64,000 nt of DNA from Nostoc sp. UHCC 0702 (GCA_017164015.1 CP071065.1:8399501-8463500); one strand, 5' to 3'; positions 37,295 through 46,669 are shown, numbered from the stretch's first letter. Numbers and translations: made by a program. The notes: a model not told the origin generated them from the sequence alone.

Positions 37295-38089
37295 GTGAAT
37301 TATTTATCGAATTCAAAAATTTTTCGTCGCTACCTTTGGATGAGTCCTCTATTCATCCTATTCATTATCATTGTAGTTTATGCTTGGGCTTTGCAAGGAT
37401 TGAAAGTTGATTTTGAATTGTTGAAATCCAGCTGGCCCCACATTACAGATTTCATTTCTAGATTATTTCCTCCCGATTTTCAAGTTTTAGATATAGCAAT
37501 TAAAGCACTAATTGAAACCATACAGATGTCTTTATGGGGAACCACCATAGGCGCAATTATTTCTGTGCCTATTGCTGTAAGTAGCGCTAGCAACGTTGCT
37601 CCTAATTGGTTGCGATCGCTAGCTAATTTACTGCAAAATATTGTACGTTCAGTTCCCTCAATTATTCTCGGATTAATTTTTGTTGCTGCCACCGGATTAG
37701 GCGCACCCGCTGGTACTTTAGCTTTAGGAATATACACCATAGGCTACCTAGCAAAGTTCTATCAACAAGCAATTGAAGCCGTTGATCCTCGTTCTTTAGA
37801 ATCTTTGCAAGTTATCGGAGCCTCAAGATTACAAATTGCCCAATACGGTATTCTTCCTCAAGTGTTGCCCTTGGGATTAGGTTACACCCTATGGATGTTT
37901 GAATACAATATCCGTGCTGCTTCAGTGTTAGGCGTAGTTGGTGCAGGCGGTATTGGCTTTCAATTAAAAAGTTACATCGACGGGTTCGAGTACAACAAAG
38001 CCACAACCATGATGTTAGTGCTGTTGGTTGTCGTCACCGTAATTGATAGCTTCAGCAACCAACTACGTCGTCGGCTAGATTCCATGTAA
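37295..38089 (+). CDS. phnE: PhnE-like ABC transporter permease
   Basis: A 264-residue integral membrane protein with about six helices (for example SPLFILFIIIVVYAWAL near the start and MMLVLLVVVTVIDSF near the end). It starts at a GTG (37295). The cytoplasmic EAA-type loop is seen in ESLQVIGASRLQIAQYGILP. Together with the preceding ATPase and lipoprotein it completes a phosphonate/phosphite-type importer. No C-P lyase (phnG-M) or phosphite dehydrogenase (ptxD) gene is nearby, so the use of the imported compound is unclear. Confidence 0.9.
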   Translation: MNYLSNSKIFRRYLWMSPLFILFIIIVVYAWALQGLKVDFELLKSSWPHITDFISRLFPPDFQVLDIAIKALIETIQMSLWGTTIGAIISVPIAVSSASNVAPNWLRSLANLLQNIVRSVPSIILGLIFVAATGLGAPAGTLALGIYTIGYLAKFYQQAIEAVDPRSLESLQVIGASRLQIAQYGILPQVLPLGLGYTLWMFEYNIRAASVLGVVGAGGIGFQLKSYIDGFEYNKATTMMLVLLVVVTVIDSFSNQLRRRLDSM

Positions 38090-38137
38090 AGCTGATTACG
38101 CTGAGATTGAGCAGATTTTAAACATCTCAAAAAGAAC

Positions 38138-38168
38138 AGACCTTTTGCCAAAAATTTGGAAAAGGTCT
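38138..38168 (-). terminator. Bidirectional hairpin between phnE and the 2Fe-2S gene
   Basis: agacctttt / aaaaggtct (9 bp) continues after a one-base bulge with ccaaa / tttgg. On the minus strand it is followed by gttcttttt, fitting a terminator for the gene ending at 38232. Confidence 0.7.
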
Positions 38169-38231
38169 AGTAGCTCTTGAGGAGAACAAAAACATTTATT
38201 ATTAAATTTTCTCATTAATTATAGTAAAGAC

Positions 38232-38900
38232 TCAGCTAGCTGCATCAGCAAGCCGTGCCATAGATATTTCTACTTGACTGTTATTTTCTGGAAATTGTTC
38301 CAAACCTTTTTCAGCAAAATGCTTGTCCATCAGTGCAGGGACTTGTGCCGCACTAATACGGCTGTAGCGGGTTTTATCTGGCATTACCAAGTTGGGGCCA
38401 GCCTTGCAGTTTTTCATGCAGCCAGTACCTTTGATAGTAACTTGGTCTTCCAAACCGCGATCGCTTAAACTTGCCTCCAATGCCTGACAAACTCCGTTAC
38501 CGCCACGTTTCATACAATCAGACTTTTGACACACCAAAATTGTCGCTTTAGTTTTGGCTGGTTTTGTCTTGGCGCTATCAATTGCTGGAGGTTCCTGAAC
38601 TGCGGTGGCAGCCTCAACTCTTGCCATTTCGCTTCGCGCCGCCATCACACGCTCAGCTTTAAATGTAATTTTATCGTTTTTCAGTTCGCGCTTTTTTTCA
38701 CCAACAACTTGTAACCAAGTACCTCGTGGTAATTTCCAGTCAAAAGTTGCCCTTAAATGTTTAGCCAGCTTAACGTAGCATTCACCCTCAGCAGTCGCTA
38801 ACAACAAACCTTTTAGTTTATAGCCATCTTTAATCACGAAATCGATAAATCTCCCCTCAAGGCAAAATTGCGAGATTTCTGTACTGTAATATGCACTCAT
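38232..38900 (-). CDS. Thioredoxin-like 2Fe-2S ferredoxin domain protein
   Basis: A 222-residue protein. The N-terminal part (about 1-85) is a small beta-rich domain (FVIKDGYKLKGLLLATAEGE). After an Ala/Lys linker comes a thioredoxin-like [2Fe-2S] domain (about 118-200) with cysteines in ILVCQKSDCMKRGGNGVC and GTGCMKNCKAGPNLV, the spacing of NuoE/HoxE-like and COG3411 ferredoxins. It probably transfers electrons in the cytoplasm or stroma-like compartment; partner unknown. The same two-part arrangement occurs in other cyanobacteria as I recall. Confidence 0.85.
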   Translation of the reverse strand: MSAYYSTEISQFCLEGRFIDFVIKDGYKLKGLLLATAEGECYVKLAKHLRATFDWKLPRGTWLQVVGEKKRELKNDKITFKAERVMAARSEMARVEAATAVQEPPAIDSAKTKPAKTKATILVCQKSDCMKRGGNGVCQALEASLSDRGLEDQVTIKGTGCMKNCKAGPNLVMPDKTRYSRISAAQVPALMDKHFAEKGLEQFPENNSQVEISMARLADAAS

Positions 38901-38979
38901 GTTCTTTAACCTAAATATTTAACTAAGGTATGTCTAAGACATTAACTGAGATGGTTGAAACAGCGACCTTTGGAAACTG

Positions 38980-39243
38980 TTAGTTACGACTACGCCAGCA
39001 TTGTTCAAGATGCAAAATCAAGTCTTGACGAGAGGCTGTAAGTCGCCGCATCACGTTCCAAAATTGAACACCTGCCGTAAAATTGCCAATTTCTACTTGC
39101 AATGGTTGGTTAGTCTCACACCAACAGGGAATGTCTAGTTCCTGTAGGCGTTGATATACCTGCCAACGGTCTGCCCAATTGACCTCTACAATGTGCTTGC
39201 TTTCTATTTGTGAACTGAACGGTTTCAAGAAACTAGCCCCCAA
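38980..39243 (-). CDS. Asr1405/Asl0597-family small protein
   Basis: An 87-residue protein. IVEVNWADRWQVYQRLQELD, then IPCWCETNQPLQVEI and VMRRLTASRQ, match my memory of the Asr1405/Asl0597 family found in heterocystous cyanobacteria, of unknown function. The start is uncertain: the TTG at 39243 is used because no ATG is in frame upstream of the conserved part, and the frame stays open about 14 codons further. Two cysteines (CWC) are conserved-looking. Confidence 0.7.
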   Translation of the reverse strand: MGASFLKPFSSQIESKHIVEVNWADRWQVYQRLQELDIPCWCETNQPLQVEIGNFTAGVQFWNVMRRLTASRQDLILHLEQCWRSRN

Positions 39244-39787
39244 AGTGCGACAAACTTGCAGTAACCACCGTGCTTTACTCCCTGATATTTAGCCTTTGTG
39301 GGAATACAGCCTCTTTTATTTAGGATACATTAAGTGCAAACAATTCTCAGTTACTCTAGCAAAAAAATATAAAAAATTCGTAAAAATTCCCTGTTGCCAA
39401 GGAAATATGGGAGTAACAAGGGTTAGGGCAACATTCTCAGGACTTACCCAAAACTAGGGCTTGTAGCCACAATTGAGCGATCGCTGCTACATGAAAATAA
39501 GAGTTTCGCCTGTTGTTCGCGTCAGCCCTATTCTTGCAAAAGTATCTTTTGTACTTGTGTCGGAAAAGAAAAATTCTATTCTTTAGCCCTTTGCTTGCTC
39601 TAGGAAAATAATTGTCATCTACTAAGTGATCGATGTAACAAAATTTTGTCAATAAGCTAAGTTTGCACTTTTAACGACAAAAATTTTCAAATTTTGTGAT
39701 ATTAAAAGGGCTTGCATTTATTTTTAAAATGTTAATATGTAGAGACTAAGCAGTTAAAAAGCATAACTGCTAAAAAGCGAGGAGAAC
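39244..39787. other. Intergenic region upstream of dps
   Basis: 544 bases with no credible gene; AT-rich, with one HIP1 site near 39478-39485. The dps promoter should lie in the last 100-150 bases, where ttaatatgtagagact (39731-39746) may include a -10-like element. I cannot point to a regulator site with confidence. Confidence 0.5.
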
Positions 39788-40342
39788 ATGGCTGATACAC
39801 AAACTTTGTTACAAAATTTTGGTCAGGTTTACGACAATCCTGTCTTACTGGATCGCAGTGTCACTGCTCCAGTTACCGAAGGATTTAACGTAGTCTTAGC
39901 TAGTTTTCAGGCACTGTACTTGCAGTACCAAAAACACCATTTTGTAGTTGAGGGTGCAGAATTTTACTCACTACATCAGTTTTTTAACGAAAGCTACGAT
40001 GAAGTTCAAGACCATGTGCATGAAATTGGCGAACGCTTGAACGGACTGGGTGGTGTGCCAGCTGCAAGCTTCAGCAAACTAGCAGAATTAACCTGTTTTG
40101 AGCAAGAACCCGATGGTGTATTTTCTGCCCGCAAGATGGTAGAAAATGACCTAGCAGCAGAACAAGCTATTCTCAACGTGATTCGTCGCCAAGCCGCTCA
40201 GGCAGAAAGTTTGGGCGACCGTGGCACACGCTATTTGTACGAAAAAATTCTGTTAAAGACTGAAGAAAGAGCTTACCATTTAGCCCACTTCCTTGCCAAA
40301 GACAGTTTAACCTTAGGGTTTGTCCAACCTGCTCAGAACTAA
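39788..40342 (+). CDS. Dps-family ferritin-like protein with unusual ferroxidase residues
   Basis: A 184-residue member of the Dps mini-ferritins, dodecamers that oxidise Fe(II) with peroxide or oxygen and store iron, protecting DNA. Helix motifs HHFVVEGAEFYSLHQFFNES and VHEIGERLNGLGG mark the inter-subunit ferroxidase site. Compared with E. coli Dps (H51, H63, D67, D78, E82), this protein has H51, H63, N67, H78 and E82, so two aspartates are replaced and a histidine is gained. This resembles the His-type site described for one of the five Nostoc punctiforme Dps proteins. A strong ribosome-binding site (gaggagaac) precedes the ATG, and a strong terminator follows. Confidence 0.92.
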   Translation: MADTQTLLQNFGQVYDNPVLLDRSVTAPVTEGFNVVLASFQALYLQYQKHHFVVEGAEFYSLHQFFNESYDEVQDHVHEIGERLNGLGGVPAASFSKLAELTCFEQEPDGVFSARKMVENDLAAEQAILNVIRRQAAQAESLGDRGTRYLYEKILLKTEERAYHLAHFLAKDSLTLGFVQPAQN

Positions 40343-40413
40343 TACCCTTCTATATAGATTGGAATTGAGTAGACTGAAGAAAAGTTGGCAGCACTAAGTA
40401 TTAAAAAAATATA

Positions 40414-40449
40414 AAAATGGCAGAGAGCGGTGTCTCTCTGCCATTTTTA
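40414..40449 (+). terminator. Strong intrinsic terminator after dps
   Basis: A perfect 15-bp stem (aaaaatggcagagag / ctctctgccattttt) with a 6-base loop; the A- and T-runs on both sides make it work in either direction. Confidence 0.92.
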
Positions 40450-40792
40450 ATCTAATTACAAAAAATTACACAATATGTAATATGTCTCAGAAAATATATA
40501 ATAAAAATTATTGGCAATTAGCTTACTAGGAAGTATTTCTATTTAAGTTATTCCATTCCTAGTAAACTGTTACTGATATTTAGTTGTAATAATACATGAT
40601 TATTCTCAAATTAATCAGTTTAGGGACTTCTAGAAAATAAATTATCTCGGTTGACTGATGACTGATAATTGATGACTGTGGACAGTGGGATATTTTTTTA
40701 CTTGCAAGTCCTTTAACTGAAATAGATTACAAAAGTATTGAAACTTACTTATTGAGAATTATTTAAACTTGAACATTCAAAAAAAGAGATTG

Positions 40793-40831
40793 TCAATAGT
40801 CAATAGTCAATGGTCAAGAGTCAATAGTCAT
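40793..40831. repeat. Heptamer array (gtcaata/gtcaaga)
   Basis: About five units, 130 bases before carB. Confidence 0.85.
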
Positions 40832-40959
40832 TCTCCCCATCCCCCGAAACTGCCCCTTTGCGCGATCAAACCTGGAAAACTTGATAAGAAACAACATAAC
40901 CAGGGGAAAGAATCTTAAAATAATCAGGATTTGTATTCTCCTACCCCATCCCAACGACT

Positions 40960-43900
40960 ATGCCCCGCCGTCAAGACCTCCGAAAAATACTGCTGTTAGG
41001 ATCTGGCCCTATTGTCATCGGGCAAGCCTGTGAATTTGACTACTCTGGTACTCAAGCCTGCAAAGCGCTGCGAGAAGAAGGCTATCAAGTGGTGTTAGTC
41101 AACTCTAACCCGGCGACAATCATGACCGACCCAGAAACGGCCGATCGCACTTATATTGAACCACTAACACCAGAAATAGTGGAAAAAGTCATCGCCAAAG
41201 AACGTCCTGATGCCCTACTACCAACAATGGGAGGACAAACTGCCCTTAACCTTGCCGTCACCCTAGCCAAAAATGGTGTCTTAGAAAAATATAATGTCGA
41301 GTTAATCGGCGCGAAGTTACCAGCTATTGAGAAAGCTGAAGATAGAAAACTCTTTAATGAAGCCATGGCCAAGATTGGGGTAGACGTATGTCCTAGTGGC
41401 ACCGCCTCATCTTTAGAAGAAGCCAAAGCGATCGCTCGCCGCATTGGCACTTACCCCTTAATTATCCGCCCGGCCTTTACAATGGGTGGTACTGGCGGTG
41501 GTATAGCCTACAACCAAGAAGAATTTGAAGAAATGGCACAAGTAGGTATAGATGCTAGTCCCGTTTCTCAAATTCTCATCGACCAGTCCCTACTCGGCTG
41601 GAAAGAATACGAATTGGAAGTTATGCGCGATTTAGCAGATAACGTCGTGATTATCTGTTCCATCGAAAACCTTGACCCGATGGGCATCCACACTGGTGAC
41701 TCGATTACCGTTGCTCCCGCCCAAACCCTCACTGATAAAGAATATCAGCGGTTGCGGGATATGGCAATTAAAATCATCCGCGAAATTGGTGTGGAAACTG
41801 GCGGTTCCAACATCCAGTTTGCTGTCAATCCTGTGAATGGGGATGTGGTTGTCATTGAAATGAACCCCCGTGTTTCCCGAAGTTCAGCTTTAGCTTCTAA
41901 AGCCACGGGTTTCCCCATTGCCAAAATAGCCGCAAAGCTAGCAGTTGGCTACACGTTGAATGAAATTAACAACGACATTACCAAGAAAACGCCCGCATCT
42001 TTTGAACCAACCATTGACTATGTAGTTACCAAAGTTCCCCGCTTCGCCTTTGAAAAATTCCCCGGTTCCGAACCAGTGCTGACAACACAAATGAAGTCAG
42101 TAGGAGAAGCAATGGCAATCGGGCGGACGTTTAACGAATCTTTTCAAAAAGCGTTACGTTCCCTAGAAACTGGACGGGCTGGTTGGGGTTGCGACAAAGC
42201 AGAAAAATTACCCAGCGGTGAACAAATTCGCGCCTCGCTGCGGACACCGAATCCCGATCGCATTTTTGCCGTGCGTCATGCCTTGCAACAAGGAATCACT
42301 AATGAGGAAATTTACGAACTCACAGCTATTGACCCCTGGTTCCTAGATAAACTACAACACCTGCTAGAGGTGGAGAAATTCCTCAAGCGCACACCCTTAA
42401 AACAGTTGACAAAAGAGCAATTTTATGCTGTCAAGCGCGATGGATTTAGCGATCGCCAAATTGCTTATGCCACAAAAACCAGCGAAGATGAAGTCCGCGC
42501 TTATCGCAAACAGCTGGGTGTAATTCCAGTCTATAAAACTGTGGACACCTGCGCTGCTGAATTTGAAGCATTTACTCCCTACTACTATTCCACCTACGAA
42601 GAAGAAACGGAAGTTTTGCCAACCACCAAACCGAAAGTGATGATTTTGGGTGGTGGCCCCAACCGCATAGGACAGGGAATTGAGTTTGACTATTGTTGTT
42701 GTCACGCTGCTTATGCTTTGAAGACAGCAGGATTTGAGACAATTATGGTCAACTCCAACCCGGAGACAGTCTCCACAGACTACGATACTAGCGATCGCCT
42801 TTACTTTGAGCCATTGACCAAAGAAGATGTGCTTAACATCATCGAAGCCGAAAATCCTGTAGGCATAATTGTCCAGTTCGGCGGACAAACACCGTTGAAG
42901 TTAGCTATTCCTCTCCAGGAGTATTTACAGGGACTGGAGACTGGGGAAAGTTCCCAATCCCCAATCCCTAAAATTTGGGGTACATCACCAGACTCTATCG
43001 ACACAGCAGAAGATAGAGAGCGTTTTGAAAAAATTCTTAAACAGTTGAATATTGCCCAACCGCCCAATGGTACAGCCAGGAGTTACGAAGATGCGCTGAT
43101 TGTCGCCAAACGTATTGGTTATCCGGTGGTGGTGCGTCCCAGCTATGTACTGGGGGGACGGGCGATGGAAATCGTCTATTCTGATACGGAATTAGAACGC
43201 TACATGACTTTTGCGGTACTGGTAGAACCAGACCATCCGATTTTAATTGATAAGTTTTTGGAAAACGCCATTGAAGTCGATGTCGATGCGATCGCTGACC
43301 ACACAGGACGGGTGGTGATTGGTGGTATTATGGAACACATCGAGCAAGCAGGGATTCACTCTGGAGATTCTGCTTGTACTTTACCTTCTATTTCTCTATC
43401 ACCGGCAGTACTGAATCAAATTCGCACTTGGACAGTGCAACTTGCACAATCTCTCTCAGTTGTGGGGTTGATGAATATTCAGTTTGCCGTTGTCGGCGCT
43501 CAAGGTTATTCTCCCCAAGTTTACATTTTAGAAGCCAACCCCCGCGCCTCGCGGACAGTACCCTTTGTTTCTAAAGCTACGGGTGTACCTTTGGCGAAAC
43601 TTGCATCCTTAATTATGTCCGGTAAAACTTTAGAAGAGCTAAGCTTTACCGAAGAAGTTATCCCGTCTCACATCGCCGTTAAAGAAGCAGTATTACCGTT
43701 TAATAAATTCCCTGGAACTGATACAATATTGGGCCCAGAGATGCGCTCCACTGGTGAAGTCATGGGAATCGATAGCGATTTTGGACGCGCCTTTGCCAAA
43801 GCAGAGTTAGGAGCAGGAGAGCGTTTACCTTTAACGGGTACCGTGTTCGTGTCAATGAGCGATCGCGACAAAACCGCCGCTGTTTCTGTAGTTAGGGAAT

Positions 43901-44235
43901 TTATTGATCTAGGATTTACTGTCATGGCTACACTTGGCACACGCCAAGTCCTCCAAGAACAGGGATTAGATATTGAGCTAGTGCTGAAACTTCATGAGGG
44001 GCGCCCCCATGTCCTAGATGCCATCAAAAATCAGAAAATCCAACTGATCATTAATACACCTTCTGGGGAAGAAGCCCACACTGATGCTAGATTAATCCGC
44101 CGCACAGCCTTGGCTTACAAAATTCCCATCATTACCACCATCGCCGGGGCAAAAGCCACTGTAGCCGCCATTCGTTCTTTGCAAAATACCACTTTAGACG
44201 TAAAAGTCATCCAAGAGTACTGCGTCAACCGTTAG
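40960..44235 (+). CDS. carB: Carbamoyl-phosphate synthase large subunit
   Basis: A 1091-residue enzyme that makes carbamoyl phosphate from bicarbonate, ammonia (from the CarA glutaminase) and two ATP, for arginine and pyrimidine synthesis. Two ATP-grasp halves are visible: LLLGSGPIVIGQACEFDYSG near the start and ILGGGPNRIGQGIEFDYCCC at about 565, each followed by its grasp domain (for example VIEMNPRVSRSSALASKATG and ILEANPRASRTVPFVSKATG). The C-terminal MGS-like allosteric domain is at about 950-1080. At residues about 658-670 (GLETGESSQSPIPK) there is an insert built from a repeat-like DNA sequence, just before KIWGTSPDSID. carA is not adjacent, as usual in cyanobacteria. Confidence 0.97.
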   Translation: MPRRQDLRKILLLGSGPIVIGQACEFDYSGTQACKALREEGYQVVLVNSNPATIMTDPETADRTYIEPLTPEIVEKVIAKERPDALLPTMGGQTALNLAVTLAKNGVLEKYNVELIGAKLPAIEKAEDRKLFNEAMAKIGVDVCPSGTASSLEEAKAIARRIGTYPLIIRPAFTMGGTGGGIAYNQEEFEEMAQVGIDASPVSQILIDQSLLGWKEYELEVMRDLADNVVIICSIENLDPMGIHTGDSITVAPAQTLTDKEYQRLRDMAIKIIREIGVETGGSNIQFAVNPVNGDVVVIEMNPRVSRSSALASKATGFPIAKIAAKLAVGYTLNEINNDITKKTPASFEPTIDYVVTKVPRFAFEKFPGSEPVLTTQMKSVGEAMAIGRTFNESFQKALRSLETGRAGWGCDKAEKLPSGEQIRASLRTPNPDRIFAVRHALQQGITNEEIYELTAIDPWFLDKLQHLLEVEKFLKRTPLKQLTKEQFYAVKRDGFSDRQIAYATKTSEDEVRAYRKQLGVIPVYKTVDTCAAEFEAFTPYYYSTYEEETEVLPTTKPKVMILGGGPNRIGQGIEFDYCCCHAAYALKTAGFETIMVNSNPETVSTDYDTSDRLYFEPLTKEDVLNIIEAENPVGIIVQFGGQTPLKLAIPLQEYLQGLETGESSQSPIPKIWGTSPDSIDTAEDRERFEKILKQLNIAQPPNGTARSYEDALIVAKRIGYPVVVRPSYVLGGRAMEIVYSDTELERYMTFAVLVEPDHPILIDKFLENAIEVDVDAIADHTGRVVIGGIMEHIEQAGIHSGDSACTLPSISLSPAVLNQIRTWTVQLAQSLSVVGLMNIQFAVVGAQGYSPQVYILEANPRASRTVPFVSKATGVPLAKLASLIMSGKTLEELSFTEEVIPSHIAVKEAVLPFNKFPGTDTILGPEMRSTGEVMGIDSDFGRAFAKAELGAGERLPLTGTVFVSMSDRDKTAAVSVVREFIDLGFTVMATLGTRQVLQEQGLDIELVLKLHEGRPHVLDAIKNQKIQLIINTPSGEEAHTDARLIRRTALAYKIPIITTIAGAKATVAAIRSLQNTTLDVKVIQEYCVNR

Positions 44236-45021
44236 CAATGCTCCTAGGGCATAGGGTATGGGGCATAGGGAATTGGGCATAGGGCATAGGTTAGGAGTTA
44301 AGAGTGAAGAATTATCTCCCTCATCCCCCTCATCCCCCCCATCCCCCATCCCCCCTCCTCCCCTGCTCAATCTGCATTAAGCAGTATTTACAAGGAAAAT
44401 TAAGCAATTATTATAAAAGAATATTTATTGTTTCCATTGAGATATTTTAACAAATATGAGTAAATTATTTTTTGTCTACAGATACCCTTGTAAATGGAGT
44501 TGCGAAAAGTTTTGAAAGAAATCGCGATTGTAGCTCTTGCAGCTAATAACCATCACTTTCTCAACAACTGGGCTTAGCCTCATCTCATCTGGCAATCAGA
44601 TTGCCTGACTTATTTATTAAAGAAGGCATAAGGTAAGCTAGTCAAAGATTGTAGCCACCCCTGATTCAAGATACCCCTCCACAGATAGGAGTCTGAAACC
44701 CGAAAATTACAAATTACCAATTAGATAAATCTATATGTATGAACTGAAACACCTGAAAAATTCAGGGTTAACCCATATTCCAATTTTTCTCATAAATGTT
44801 ACAATTATTTATAATCATTAAATACAAAAAATCTCAGTTTCGCTACCTTTTATCTAACTATAGATACTTGTGAAAGCAAACAAATAACTGTAAGGTCTAG
44901 CAGTTAAGACCCTAATTTTGATTAATTATGAGCAGGCGAGATTCTCGCCTGCGTAAATTGTAAACAAGATATTGTTTCTCAGTCTCACTGGTTAGCGCCC
45001 TTAAAGATCACCCATAAGTTA
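44236..45021. other. Intergenic region before the sigma factor gene
   Basis: 786 bases. Just after carB are gggcatag tandem repeats (44246-44292) and a C-rich ccccatc/ccctcat stretch (44315-44365). Further on are a short stem ggcaa...ttgcc near 44590-44606 and a near-perfect palindrome at 44932-44952. The rest may be a long 5' leader of the sigma factor gene. No gene is seen. Confidence 0.6.
44932..44952 (+). promoter_or_regulatory. Near-perfect palindrome upstream of the sigma factor
   Basis: gcaggcgaga and tctcgcctgc surround a single t. It lies 69 bases before the ATG. It may be an operator or a leader hairpin. Confidence 0.55.
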
Positions 45022-46020
45022 ATGACTCTACCTGAAAACCCATCATTACCAAAGAGTAGCGCCATGAAGACCGCTCCAACAGCCACAGACCTAGTGCGGA
45101 CTTACCTGCGTGAGATTGGCCGTGTGCCACTGTTAACTCACGAGGAGGAAATTTTTTATGGCAAACAGGTGCAACGTTCAACCATGTTGTACGACATGAG
45201 GGAAGATCTTACTACCCAGTTGGGTCATGAACCGACTATAGAAGAGTGGGCGAAAGCGGCGAAGCTAGAAACAGCAGAGTTGAACGCAGTGATCGCTCAT
45301 GGTGAAATTGCCAAGCGTAAGATGGTAGAAGCCAACTTGCGACTGGTGGTATCTGTTGCCAAAAAGTATATTAAGCGCAACGTCGATTTACTCGACTTAA
45401 TCCAAGAAGGCAGCATTGGTATGCAGCGCGGCGTAGAAAAGTTTGACCCCACCAAGGGTTACAGATTTTCTACTTATGCCTATTGGTGGATTCGTCAAGC
45501 AATCACAAGAGCGATCGCTGAAAAAGCTCGTACTATCCGCTTACCAATTCATATTACCGAAAAATTAAATAAGATTAAAAAAGCCCAGCGCCACTTATCT
45601 CAAAGATTGGGACGCGCTCCCACAGCTTCAGAGCTAGCTCAAGAATTAGAATTAACTCCCAAGCAAGTAAGAGAGTATCTAGAAAAGGCGCGTTTGCCTT
45701 TATCTTTAGATTTACGCTTGGGGGATAACTACGACACTGAACTTGGAGAAATGTTGGAAGATCCAGGAGCTTCTCCAGAAGAGTTTGTCATGCAATCTTC
45801 CCTATCTAAAGACTTAGAGCAGATGATGGAAGAACTCACCCCCCAACAACGGGAAGTGATCACCTTACGCTTTGGATTAACCGACGGACAAGCCCTAACT
45901 CTTGCCAGAATCGGCGAAATACTCAATATTAGCCGCGAACGAGTACGCCAAATTGAGCGGGAAGCCTTGACTAAACTCCGCAAGTCTAAAGCAAGGATGG
46001 ATGAATATTTGGCGAGTTAG
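45022..46020 (+). CDS. sigD: Group 2 RNA polymerase sigma factor (SigD-like)
   Basis: A 332-residue sigma-70 factor. Region 1.2 (LVRTYLREIGRVPLLTHEEE), region 2 (VEANLRLVVSVAKKYIKRNV, then DLIQEGSIGMQRGVEKFDP and STYAYWWIRQAITRAI), region 3 and region 4 (LTPQQREVITLRFGL, ISRERVRQIEREALTKLRK) are all complete. The lack of a long N-terminal region 1.1 marks it as group 2, non-essential and stress- or nutrient-responsive. The symbol rests on my recollection that sigD follows carB in Anabaena PCC 7120; the protein alone would not separate it from SigB or SigE. A long leader precedes it and heptamers follow at the stop. Confidence 0.93.
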   Translation: MTLPENPSLPKSSAMKTAPTATDLVRTYLREIGRVPLLTHEEEIFYGKQVQRSTMLYDMREDLTTQLGHEPTIEEWAKAAKLETAELNAVIAHGEIAKRKMVEANLRLVVSVAKKYIKRNVDLLDLIQEGSIGMQRGVEKFDPTKGYRFSTYAYWWIRQAITRAIAEKARTIRLPIHITEKLNKIKKAQRHLSQRLGRAPTASELAQELELTPKQVREYLEKARLPLSLDLRLGDNYDTELGEMLEDPGASPEEFVMQSSLSKDLEQMMEELTPQQREVITLRFGLTDGQALTLARIGEILNISRERVRQIEREALTKLRKSKARMDEYLAS

Positions 46021-46137
46021 TCAGTGGTCAGTGGTCAGTGGTCAATAGTCAATAGTCAACAGTCAAGAGTCAGCAGTTAACAGTCAAAAATTTGTCAACT
46101 TAGGGCTATGGACTATGGATTTTTGACTCTTGACTAG
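46019..46137. repeat. Heptamer arrays after sigD
   Basis: gtcagtg, gtcaata, gtcaaga and gtcagca units (46021-46086) are followed by inverted-sense units (ggactatggatttttgactc). Confidence 0.85.
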
Positions 46138-46315
46138 TAAGGTGAGAAAATACGCTGCTTTTGGTACGGTTACACCGACTTCCATGTGAGAATTCGCCTG
46201 TTACATTATTTGACAGGAACAGTTAATACTTAGTTAAGTCAAATAAAAGAAACAGGCGTTTATTATTCAAGTTACAAACACTAGTAATTAGTAGTTGAAG
46301 TACAGGAGGTACGAC

Positions 46316-46669
46316 GTGAATAACCCATCCAATCGAGTTTCAGAATTTTTCAATAGTGAGTCAAGTGAGTCTGAGACTGCAAATTTGCTGTGGCAATATG
46401 TTAAATCCTTGAGTCCAGAGACTGTTACCCAGCTATCCAAACCTAATTCTACTGAAGTTTTTCAAGTGATGGAGCGCAACATTGTAGGTTTGTTGGGTAA
46501 TCTACCCTCAGAACACTTTGGTGTCACCGTTACTACAAACCGCGAAAGTCTTGGGCGGCTACTTGCTTCAGCAATGATTAGCGGTTATTTCTTGCGTAAT
46601 GCCGAACAGAGAATGGACTTTGAATTAGCATTGCAAGGAACTGATACTAATCATAAGGAAATTGATTAG
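46316..46669 (+). CDS. DUF760 protein
   Basis: A 117-residue soluble protein. The start is the GTG at 46316, set by the strong ribosome-binding site aggaggt six bases before it; no good ATG exists. The sequence (NPSNRVSEFFNS, LLWQYVKSLSPETVTQLSKP, VMERNIVGLLGNLPSEHFGV, ASAMISGYFLRNAEQRMDFE) matches DUF760, found in cyanobacteria and plants. Its function is not well established. It is downstream of sigD in the same direction, with heptamer repeats between. Confidence 0.85.
   Translation: MNNPSNRVSEFFNSESSESETANLLWQYVKSLSPETVTQLSKPNSTEVFQVMERNIVGLLGNLPSEHFGVTVTTNRESLGRLLASAMISGYFLRNAEQRMDFELALQGTDTNHKEID

Larger units (their letters stand above)
40343..40959. other. Intergenic region between dps and carB
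   Basis: It contains the dps terminator, a 10-bp stem at 40523-40532/40556-40565 (ttactaggaa/ttcctagtaa), degenerate gactgat repeats near 40650 and a gtcaata heptamer array at 40793-40831. The carB promoter must lie to the right of these. No gene is seen. Confidence 0.65.

Noticed and set aside
35397..38089. Naming the transporter ptxABC (phosphite)
   Set aside because: No ptxD dehydrogenase is present nearby; the phn names are used in the general sense and the substrate is left open.
42397..42888. Minus-strand open frame of 163 codons inside carB
   Set aside because: It lies wholly within the conserved carB coding sequence in antisense and resembles no protein family.
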